64,000 nucleotides of DNA, taken from assembly GCF_000974485.1 (NCBI RefSeq), contig NZ_BBOM01000016.1:1-64000 (forward strand), in the 5' to 3' direction. A program made the position numbers and the translations under genes. This document shows, piece by piece, positions 57,060 to 64,000 of the stretch. The notes under the pieces were generated by a model, which saw only the letters and a program-made list of their open reading frames with translations, had not been told where the DNA came from and did no database searches. Position 1 is the first letter of the stretch. Every line of letters starts with the position of its first letter. Source of the DNA: Streptomyces sp. NBRC 109706 (GTDB lineage Bacteria > Actinomycetota > Actinomycetes > Streptomycetales > Streptomycetaceae).

Positions 57060-60000
57060 AGCGAACCCATCGCCATCGTCGCCATGAGCTGCCGCCTCCC
57101 CGGAGACGTCGCGAACCCCGACGACTTCTGGCAGCTGGTGAGCACCGGCACCGACGCCATCACGGACTTCCCCGCCAACCGAGGCTGGGAACAACCCGAG
57201 CGCGACCAGGGACCCGACACCTACGCCCCCAGGGGCGGCTTCGTCCATGACGCCGACCTCTTCGACGCGGACCTCTTCGGCATCTCGCCCCGTGAGGCGT
57301 TGGCCATGGATCCGCAGCAGCGGTTGCTGCTGGAAGCGGCGTGGGAGACATTCGAGTCGGCCGGACTGGACCCGCGCTCGCTCGCCGGCACCGCCACCGG
57401 CGTCTTCATCGGGGCATCCCCCTCCGGCTATGGCCTCATCGACCAGGGCTCCGAGGACGTCGAGGCATTCGCCCTGACCGGCGGCGCCAGCAGCGTCCTG
57501 TCCGGCCGGGTGTCCTATGTCTTCGGCCTCGAAGGCCCCGCGGTGACGGTGGACACGGCGTGCTCCTCCTCGCTGGTGGCGCTGCACCTCGCCGCACAGG
57601 CCCTCCGCCAGGGCGAGTGCCGGATGGCGCTCGTCGGCGGAGTCACCGTGATGGCGACGCCCGGCTCGTTCAGCGCGTTCGCCAAACAGGGCGGCCTGGC
57701 GGGCGATGGCCGGTGCAAGTCGTTCGCGGCTGCGGCGGACGGGACCGGGTGGTCCGAGGGTGTGGGTGTGCTGTTGGTGGAGCGGCTGTCGGACGCGCGG
57801 CGCAACGGGCACCGGGTGCTTGCGGTGGTGCGGGGTTCGGCCATCAACCAGGACGGTGCGTCGAACGGTTTGACGGCGCCGAACGGTCCCGCGCAACAGC
57901 GGGTGATCGAGCAGGCGTTGGCCAATGCGCGGTTGACCGGTGCCGATGTGGATGTGGTGGAGGCGCATGGCACGGGGACGCGGCTTGGTGACCCGATCGA
58001 GGCGGAGGCGTTGTTGGCGACGTATGGGCAGGGGCGGGGTGCGGGTGGGGAGCCGTTGTGGTTGGGGTCGGTGAAGTCGAATATCGGTCATACGCAGGCG
58101 GCTGCGGGTGTGGCGGGTGTGATCAAGATGGTGTTGGCGTTGCGGCGGGGGGTGTTGCCGGAGACGTTGCATGTGGATGAGCCCTCGCCGGCGGTGGACT
58201 GGTCGGCGGGTGCGGTTGCGTTGTTGAGGGAGGCGCGGGAGTGGCCTGAGGTGGGTCGTCCGCGGCGGGCGGCGGTGTCGTCGTTTGGGATCAGTGGGAC
58301 GAACGCGCATGTGATTTTGGAGGAGGCGCCTGGGCTTGAGTCTGAGCCGGTTGTTGGGTCGCGGCGGGTGCCGGGGTTGGTGCCGTGGGTGGTGTCGGGT
58401 AAGTCGGCGGAGGCGGTGCGGGGGCAGGTTGGGCGGTTGCGGTCGTTTGTGGACGGGCGGCCGGAGTTGGATGCGGTGGATGTGGGGTGGTCCCTGGCCA
58501 CGACGCGGGCGGCGTTGGAGCACCGGGTGGTGCTCCACGGCGATACGGAGTTGGCGTCGGGTGCGGCCGGGGAGGGTCGGGTCGCGTTTCTGTTTACGGG
58601 GCAGGGGTCGCAGCGCGCGGGGATGGGGTTGGGGTTGTATGGGGCGTTCCCCGTCTATGCCAATGCTTTTGATGCGGTCTGCGCGCGTCTCGACGTGCGG
58701 TTGGAGCGTCCGCTGCGCGAGGTTCTGACCGATGGCGTGGGGTTGGATCAGACGGGGTGGGCGCAGGCGGGATTGTTCGCTCTCGATGTCGCCGCGTTCC
58801 GGCTGGTGGAGTCCTGGGGTGTGATTCCGGATGTGTTGTTGGGGCACTCGTTGGGTGAGATCGTCGCGGCGCATGTGGCGGGGGTTCTTGATCTGGATGA
58901 CGCGTGTGTGTTGGTGGCGGAGCGGGGTCGGTTGATGCAGGCGCTGCCGTCGGGTGGCGGGATGCTGGCGGTCCAGGCGAGCGAGGCCGACGTCGCCGAC
59001 TCGGGGCTTGACCTGGCCGCCGTCAACGGTCCGAACTCCGTGGTGTTGTCCGGCAGCAGCGAAGCCATCGAGCGCTATGCCGGCGAATGCGCCAAGCGGG
59101 GTTGGCGGTTCAACGTTCTGTCGGTGTCGCATGCGTTCCACTCGGCGTTGATGGAGCCGATGCTGGACGAATTCGCTTCGGTGTTGGCCGGGTTGACGTT
59201 CAATCCAGCGCGGATTCCGATCGTTTCGAACCTGACCGGTGCGGTGGCCGAGCCGGGGTTGTTGCAGGAGCCGGAGTACTGGCTCAAGCAGGTCCGTGAA
59301 ACGGTCCGCTTCGCCGACGGTGCCGCCGCAACGGCGGAGCTTGGGGTGACCTGCTATCTGGAGTTGGGCCCCGACGGGGTGCTGTCCGGCATGGCCCAGG
59401 AGACCGTTGTCGATGGGGTGTTCACGCCGCTGCTGCGTAAGGAGCGGGCGGAGGCCGATACCGCGCTGACCGCGATCGGTCGTTTGTGGACGGCCGGCGT
59501 CAATGTCAACTGGTCCGCTATGTTTGCCGGTTGGGGTGGGCGGGTTGTTGATCTGCCGACGTATGCGTTTCAGCGGGAACGGTTCTGGCCGGAGTTTTCG
59601 GTGCCGGTGGGTGTGGGTGAGGGTTTGGTTGATTCGGTGTTCTGGGATGCGGTGGAGCGTGGGGATCTGGAGGAGTTGGCGGGTCTTGAGTCGGCGTTGC
59701 CGGCGTTGTCGGCGTGGCGGCGGCGTCACCAGGAACGTTCCACACTCGACTCCTGGCGCTATGAGATCGCTTGGAGGCCGTTGACGGGGTTGGTTCCGGC
59801 GGTGTTGTCGGGTGTGTGGGCGGTGGTGGGTTTGGAGGATGTGGAGGTGTCGGCGGCGTTGTCGGCTGCCGGGGCGACGGTGGTGGGGGTTGCGGCGGAG
59901 GAGGTGGCGGGTCTGCCTGAGGTGGCGGGTGTGGTGTTGGTGGCGTCGGGGTGGGTGGAGACGTTGGGGGTGGTGCAGGCGTTGGGTGCGGTGTCGGCGC

Positions 60001-63000
60001 CGTTGTGGGTGGTGACGCGGGGTGCGGTGTCGATCGGGCGGTCGGATCGGTTGACGGATCCGGAGTTGGCGGTGGTGTGGGGTCTGGGTCGGGTCGCGGC
60101 GTTGGAGTTCCCGGGGCGTTGGGGTGGGTTGGTTGATGTTCCGGTCGGGTTGGACGCGCGGGCGGGTGCCCGGCTGGTCAGTGTCCTGGCCGGTAGGGGT
60201 GATGGTGGTGAGGATCAGGTCGCGGTGCGGGGGTCTGGTGTGTACGGGCGGCGGTTGGTGCGGGCGGTGCCGGCGGCCGTGGCGGGCGCGGGCTGGGGGC
60301 CTTCGGGATCGGTGTTGGTCACCGGTGGCACGGGCGCGTTGGGCGCGGAAGTCGCCCGCTGGCTCGCGGGACGCGGTGTGCCACATCTGGTGCTCACCAG
60401 CCGTGGCGGCATCGCGCCGGAGGGGCTGGTCGAGGAACTGGCCGAACTCGGCGCCCGCACCACGGTCGTGGCCTGCGATGTAGCCGACCGCGACGCCCTG
60501 GCCGAGGTGATCGCGGGTGTTCCGGATCTGACGGGTGTGGTGCACGCTGCCGGGGTCGACAACCCCGAAGCGCTGGCATGGACCACCACCGAGGCCGTGG
60601 CCGACGTGCTGCGGCCCAAGGTCGACGGGACCAGGCACCTGGACGAACTCACCCGGGATCTCCCCCTCGATCTGTTTGTGGTGTTCTCGTCGATTTCCGC
60701 GACCTGGGGCAGCGGCACCCAAGGCGCCTACGCCGCCGGGAACACCTTCCTCGACGCCTGGGTACAGCACCGCCACGACCGTGGCCTGCCGGGCACGGCG
60801 GTGGCCTGGGGCCCCTGGGCCGGCGGCGGTATGGCCGCCCAAGGCGAAGCCGAACAGGAGTTGCGCCGGCGCGGGTTGGCACCGATCGACCCCACCCTCG
60901 CCATCCAGGCCTTGGCTCAGGCCGTCGACGGCCAGGAGTCGCATGTCACGGTCGCCGACGTCGACTGGTCCGTCTTCGCGCCGGCCTTCACCTCGGCCCG
61001 TCCCAGCCCGCTGCTGTCCGAACTCCCGGAAGCCGCCGACACCCTCCAGAGCACCGCACGGGGCGGCGGTGCCGAGTCGGAGCTGCGTCAACGGCTTGTC
61101 ACGGCCACCGTCGCGCAGCGGCACCCGATGGTGCTGGACCTGGTCCGCGCCCAGGCCGCCGTGGTGCTGGGGCACACCGCAGGCGCGGACGCCATCGAAC
61201 CGGGACGGGCGTTCCGCGACCTGGGCTTCGACTCCCTGATGGCCGTGGAACTGCGCAACCTGCTCACCACCCACACCGGGCTCTCCCTCCCGGCCACCCT
61301 GGTTTTCGACCACCCCAACCCGACCGCACTGACCGACCACCTCCTGCCGCAGCTGATCGGAGACGCCCAACAGAACACCGGGCTACCGGTGTTGGCCACC
61401 GGCATGGCGGTGGATGAGCCGATCGCCATCGTCGGCATGGCCTGCCGCTACCCCGGCGGTGTCACCACACCGGAGCAGCTCTGGGAGCTGGTCGAGAGCG
61501 CAACGGACGGCATCACCCCCTTCCCGACGGATCGCGGCTGGCCGGCCGGCATGACCGAGGTCGGCGGCGGCCTGGGCGGATTCGTCCATGACGCGGACGA
61601 GTTCGACGCCGACCTGTTCGGCATCTCGCCGCGCGAGGCCCTGGCCATGGATCCGCAGCAACGGCTGCTGCTGGAGGCGGCCTGGGAGACCTTCGAAGCG
61701 GCTGAAATGGACCCGCGTTCGCTGCGCGGCCGGGGCGTCGGGGTGTTCGCCGGCGCGTCGTCCTCGGGGTACGGCAGCAAGGGCGTGCCCGGCGCCGAGG
61801 GACATCTGTTGACCGGCACGGCGAACAGCGTGCTCTCCGGCCGTCTCGCCTATGTCTTCGGCCTTGAGGGGCCGGCGGTCACCGTCGATACCGCCTGCTC
61901 GTCATCACTGGTCGCGCTGCATCTGGCCGCGCAGGCCCTGCGGGCGGGTGAATGCGATCTGGCATTGGCCGGTGGTGTGACGGTGATGGTGACCTCCGGG
62001 ATGTTTGCCGAGTTCGACCGTCAGGATGGGCTGGCCTCCGATGGTCGCTGCAAGTCCTTCGCCGCTGCGGCGGACGGGACCGGCTGGGCCGAGGGCGTCG
62101 GCATGCTGCTGGTGGAACGACTGTCCGATGCCCAGCGCAACGGACACCAGGTGCTGGCCGTGGTGCGCGGGAGTGCGGTGAACCAGGACGGTGCTTCCAA
62201 CGGCCTCACCGCCCCGAACGGTCCCTCCCAGCAACGCGTCATCCGCCAGGCTCTGGCCAATGCCCACCTCACCAGCGCGGACATCGACACCGTGGAAGCG
62301 CACGGGACGGGCACCCGTCTTGGCGACCCGATCGAAGCCCAGGCATTGCTGGCCACCTACGGTCAAGACCGGGCGGCGGGCGAACCGTTGTGGCTGGGTT
62401 CGATCAAGTCGAACATCGGCCACACCCAGGCGGCCGCGGGCGTCGCCGGTGTGATCAAGATGATCATGGCCATGAGGCATGGGGTGTTGCCGACCACCTT
62501 GCATGTGGACGAGCCATCGCCGGCGGTCGACTGGTCGACCGGCGCGGTCGCGTTGCTCACCGAGGCACGGGAATGGCCCGACGTCGACCGCCCCCGGCGC
62601 GCGGCGGTGTCCTCCTTCGGCCTGAGTGGCACCAATGCGCATGTGATTCTGGAACAGGCTCCTGAGCCGGAGACCGCGCCGGTTGTGGCGACGCGGCAGG
62701 TGCCGGGGCTGGTGCCATGGGTGGTGTCGGCGAAGTCCGAGACCGCGTTGCGGGCGCAGGTTTCGCGGTTGCGATCTTTTGTCGCCGCGCATTCGGAGTT
62801 GGACCTGGTGGATGTGGCGTGGTCGTTGGCCACGACCAGGGCCGGGCTTGAGCATCGCGCTGTCCTTCACGGCGATGAGCAGCTGGCCGCTGGCGTCGCC
62901 ATCGAGGGCCGAACCGCCTTTCTGTTCACGGGGCAGGGTGCGCAACGTGCGGGCATGGGCCTGGGGTTGTACGAGGCATTCCCCGTCTACGCGGAGGCTT

Positions 63001-64000
63001 TCGACGCGGTCTGCGCCCGGTTGGATACGCGGTTGGACCGTCCGCTGCACGAGGTTCTGACCGATGGCGTTGACCTTGACGAGACCGGGTGGGCGCAGGC
63101 GGGCTTGTTCGCCCTCGAAGTCGCCGCGTTCCGGTTGGTGGAGTCCTGGGGTGTCACGCCGGATGTGTTGTTGGGCCACTCGTTGGGCGAGATCGTGGCC
63201 GCGCATGTCGCGGGGGTGTTGTCGCTGGACGATGCGTGCATTCTGGTGGCGGAGCGCGGACGCCTGATGCAGGCGCTGCCGACCGGCGGCGGAATGCTCG
63301 CCGTCCAGGCCACCGAGGCCGATGTCGCCGATTCAGGGCTTGACGTTGCGGCGGTGAACGGTCCGAACTCCGTGGTGCTTTCCGGCAGCAGCGACGCCAT
63401 CGAGCGCTATGCCGCCGAATGTGCCGAGCGCGGTTGGCGGTTCACCATTCTGACCGTCTCACATGCGTTCCACTCCGCCCTGATGGAGCCGATGCTGGAG
63501 GAATTCGCTTCGGTTCTGGCCGGGTTGACGTTCAACCCCGCTCGCATTCCGATCGTTTCCAACCTGACCGGTGCCATAGCCGAACCCGGGCAGATGCAAC
63601 AGCCGGAGTACTGGCTGAAGCAGGTCCGTGGGACGGTCCGCTTCGCCGACGGAGTCACCGCGCTCGAAGCCATGGGTGTGACCCGTTACCTCGAACTGGG
63701 CCCCGACGGAGTCCTGTCCGGCATGGCCCAGGAAACCACCGTCGCCGACGCGACGTTCGTGCCCGTCGTCCGCAAGGACCGCGAGGAGACGGACACCGCC
63801 ATCACCGCCATCAGCCGTCTGTGGACGGCCGGCGTCAACGTCAACTGGTCGGCTGTGTTCGCTGGTTGGGGCGGCCGGGCGATTCCGCTGCCGACGTACG
63901 CCTTCCAGCGGCAGCGGTTCTGGCCGCAGCCGGGTGTGATCACTGGGGATGCGGGTGCGCTCGGCTTGACGGGCGCCGGGCATGGGCTGTTGGGCGCTGT
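56958..64000 (+). CDS. Modular type I polyketide synthase, 3'-truncated (modules m13-m14)
   Basis: The third subunit of the assembly line; 2347 codons are visible and no stop is reached before the window end. It starts at ATG 56958 inside the end of the upstream PKS gene, with GGAGAAGG just before it. Order: N-terminal docking helix (MTADSASRIVEALRTSLKEA and on), m13 KS-AT-KR-ACP, m14 KS-AT and the first residues of a DH domain. Both KSs have TACSSS, EAHGTGT and KSNIGH. Both ATs carry GHSLG and HAFH (malonyl). m14 ends in GAGHGLLGA, the same entry as the DH domains of m7 and m11, so m14 will be DH-KR or DH-ER-KR. Translation is coupled to the gene before it, and the protein should take the chain from m12. 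What follows m14 cannot be known from this window. Confidence 0.96.
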   Translation, partial: MTADSASRIVEALRTSLKEAERLRAKNREILAANSEPIAIVAMSCRLPGDVANPDDFWQLVSTGTDAITDFPANRGWEQPERDQGPDTYAPRGGFVHDADLFDADLFGISPREALAMDPQQRLLLEAAWETFESAGLDPRSLAGTATGVFIGASPSGYGLIDQGSEDVEAFALTGGASSVLSGRVSYVFGLEGPAVTVDTACSSSLVALHLAAQALRQGECRMALVGGVTVMATPGSFSAFAKQGGLAGDGRCKSFAAAADGTGWSEGVGVLLVERLSDARRNGHRVLAVVRGSAINQDGASNGLTAPNGPAQQRVIEQALANARLTGADVDVVEAHGTGTRLGDPIEAEALLATYGQGRGAGGEPLWLGSVKSNIGHTQAAAGVAGVIKMVLALRRGVLPETLHVDEPSPAVDWSAGAVALLREAREWPEVGRPRRAAVSSFGISGTNAHVILEEAPGLESEPVVGSRRVPGLVPWVVSGKSAEAVRGQVGRLRSFVDGRPELDAVDVGWSLATTRAALEHRVVLHGDTELASGAAGEGRVAFLFTGQGSQRAGMGLGLYGAFPVYANAFDAVCARLDVRLERPLREVLTDGVGLDQTGWAQAGLFALDVAAFRLVESWGVIPDVLLGHSLGEIVAAHVAGVLDLDDACVLVAERGRLMQALPSGGGMLAVQASEADVADSGLDLAAVNGPNSVVLSGSSEAIERYAGECAKRGWRFNVLSVSHAFHSALMEPMLDEFASVLAGLTFNPARIPIVSNLTGAVAEPGLLQEPEYWLKQVRETVRFADGAAATAELGVTCYLELGPDGVLSGMAQETVVDGVFTPLLRKERAEADTALTAIGRLWTAGVNVNWSAMFAGWGGRVVDLPTYAFQRERFWPEFSVPVGVGEGLVDSVFWDAVERGDLEELAGLESALPALSAWRRRHQERSTLDSWRYEIAWRPLTGLVPAVLSGVWAVVGLEDVEVSAALSAAGATVVGVAAEEVAGLPEVAGVVLVASGWVETLGVVQALGAVSAPLWVVTRGAVSIGRSDRLTDPELAVVWGLGRVAALEFPGRWGGLVDVPVGLDARAGARLVSVLAGRGDGGEDQVAVRGSGVYGRRLVRAVPAAVAGAGWGPSGSVLVTGGTGALGAEVARWLAGRGVPHLVLTSRGGIAPEGLVEELAELGARTTVVACDVADRDALAEVIAGVPDLTGVVHAAGVDNPEALAWTTTEAVADVLRPKVDGTRHLDELTRDLPLDLFVVFSSISATWGSGTQGAYAAGNTFLDAWVQHRHDRGLPGTAVAWGPWAGGGMAAQGEAEQELRRRGLAPIDPTLAIQALAQAVDGQESHVTVADVDWSVFAPAFTSARPSPLLSELPEAADTLQSTARGGGAESELRQRLVTATVAQRHPMVLDLVRAQAAVVLGHTAGADAIEPGRAFRDLGFDSLMAVELRNLLTTHTGLSLPATLVFDHPNPTALTDHLLPQLIGDAQQNTGLPVLATGMAVDEPIAIVGMACRYPGGVTTPEQLWELVESATDGITPFPTDRGWPAGMTEVGGGLGGFVHDADEFDADLFGISPREALAMDPQQRLLLEAAWETFEAAEMDPRSLRGRGVGVFAGASSSGYGSKGVPGAEGHLLTGTANSVLSGRLAYVFGLEGPAVTVDTACSSSLVALHLAAQALRAGECDLALAGGVTVMVTSGMFAEFDRQDGLASDGRCKSFAAAADGTGWAEGVGMLLVERLSDAQRNGHQVLAVVRGSAVNQDGASNGLTAPNGPSQQRVIRQALANAHLTSADIDTVEAHGTGTRLGDPIEAQALLATYGQDRAAGEPLWLGSIKSNIGHTQAAAGVAGVIKMIMAMRHGVLPTTLHVDEPSPAVDWSTGAVALLTEAREWPDVDRPRRAAVSSFGLSGTNAHVILEQAPEPETAPVVATRQVPGLVPWVVSAKSETALRAQVSRLRSFVAAHSELDLVDVAWSLATTRAGLEHRAVLHGDEQLAAGVAIEGRTAFLFTGQGAQRAGMGLGLYEAFPVYAEAFDAVCARLDTRLDRPLHEVLTDGVDLDETGWAQAGLFALEVAAFRLVESWGVTPDVLLGHSLGEIVAAHVAGVLSLDDACILVAERGRLMQALPTGGGMLAVQATEADVADSGLDVAAVNGPNSVVLSGSSDAIERYAAECAERGWRFTILTVSHAFHSALMEPMLEEFASVLAGLTFNPARIPIVSNLTGAIAEPGQMQQPEYWLKQVRGTVRFADGVTALEAMGVTRYLELGPDGVLSGMAQETTVADATFVPVVRKDREETDTAITAISRLWTAGVNVNWSAVFAGWGGRAIPLPTYAFQRQRFWPQPGVITGDAGALGLTGAGHGLLGA
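57060..61412 (+). other. PKS module m13: KS-AT(malonyl)-KR(A-type)-ACP
   Basis: KS is 57060-58330, Cys at 57561. AT is about 58584-59590 with GHSLG at 58842-58856 and HAFH at 59130-59141 (malonyl); it has TCYLELGPDG where its sisters have TRYLELGPDG. FWDAVERGD is at about 59640. KR is about 60306-61035: TGGTGALG, Tyr at 60729, Trp in SATWGS and AGVDNPE instead of LDD, so A-type. A stretch just before HAAG is a few residues shorter than in m9 (GVPDLTGVVHAAG), but no catalytic residue is lost. ACP is about 61110-61370, Ser at 61233. Predicted output is a beta-hydroxy unit. Confidence 0.91.
61413..64000 (+). other. PKS module m14 (partial): KS-AT(malonyl)-DH start
   Basis: KS is 61413-62670, Cys at 61896. 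AT is about 62925-63920 with GHSLG at 63174-63188 and HAFH at 63462-63473 (malonyl). The post-AT linker has no FWDAVE element and leads into GAGHGLLGA at about 63972, the beginning of a DH domain cut off by the window edge before its HxxxGxxxxP motif. The module is therefore at least KS-AT-DH and, by analogy with the others, also has KR and ACP. It is unknown whether an ER is present. Confidence 0.88.

Noticed and set aside
57341..57991. Small + strand open frames inside the PKS genes, such as this one
   Set aside because: Alternative-frame readings of PKS codons with Arg/Gly/Ala-rich composition and no domain; treated as shadows.
60500..60545. Possible inactivation of the m13 KR by a short deletion before HAAG
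   Set aside because: Only a few residues of a variable loop are missing; the NADPH loop, Lys, Ser, Tyr and Asn are all present, so activity is still expected.
1..64000. CRISPR array, tRNA or rRNA gene, insertion sequence, or regulatory gene
   Set aside because: Nothing of this kind was seen; all but 36 nt of the window is PKS coding sequence, and the repeats found are coding domain repeats.

Overview
The whole window lies inside one very large type I modular polyketide synthase (PKS) locus on the + strand. The very high GC, the codons ending in G or C, and the cis-AT assembly-line architecture all point to an actinomycete. I cannot place the genus, and I do not recognise the product. Three genes fill the window: a 5'-truncated PKS gene (2-28147, 9381 residues visible), a complete six-module PKS gene (28184-56968, 9594 aa, roughly 1 MDa) and a 3'-truncated PKS gene (56958 to the window end). 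No loading module, thioesterase, tailoring, regulatory, transport or RNA gene is visible. The only non-coding DNA is a 36-nt gap at 28148-28183.

Layout, with modules numbered m1-m14 within the window. Gene 1 carries m1 (AT-DH-KR-ACP, its KS upstream of the window), m2 (KS-AT-degenerate KR-ACP), m3 (KS-AT-DH-ER-KR-ACP), m4 (KS-AT-DH-KR-ACP), m5 and m6 (KS-AT-KR-ACP), then a C-terminal docking region. Gene 2 carries an N-terminal docking helix, m7 (KS-AT-DH-ER-KR-ACP), m8-m10 (KS-AT-KR-ACP), m11 (KS-AT-DH-KR-ACP), m12 (KS-AT-KR-ACP) and a C-terminal docking region. Gene 3 carries an N-terminal docking helix, m13 (KS-AT-KR-ACP) and m14 (KS-AT and the first residues of a DH, then the window ends).

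The AT signature motifs predict methylmalonyl-CoA for m1, m2, m4, m7, m8 and m11 (GHSQG and YASH) and malonyl-CoA for m3, m5, m6, m9, m10, m12, m13 and m14 (GHSIG or GHSLG, and HAFH). If the proteins act in order and each domain behaves as its motifs suggest, the chain gains successively: an alpha-methyl alkene, an alpha-methyl ketone, a saturated unit, an alpha-methyl alkene, two hydroxyls, a saturated alpha-methyl unit, an alpha-methyl hydroxyl, two hydroxyls, an alpha-methyl alkene and two hydroxyls. That is a long polyol-rich, sparsely methylated chain of the kind found in giant macrolactones or linear polyols. All DH-containing modules and m5-m6 have B-type KRs; every KR-only module of genes 2 and 3 (m8, m9, m10, m12, m13) is A-type.

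The most notable features are: m2 has a KR with several substitutions at key positions; the DNA is a patchwork of near-identical tracts and abrupt synonymous-codon shifts, suggesting recent internal recombination, including an AT-to-next-KS repeat across m9-m11; m6 AT has a perfect 18-bp triplet repeat; m7 and m11 look like the same module with and without an ER; and m6 lacks the FWDAVE dimerisation element that the other KR-only modules keep.
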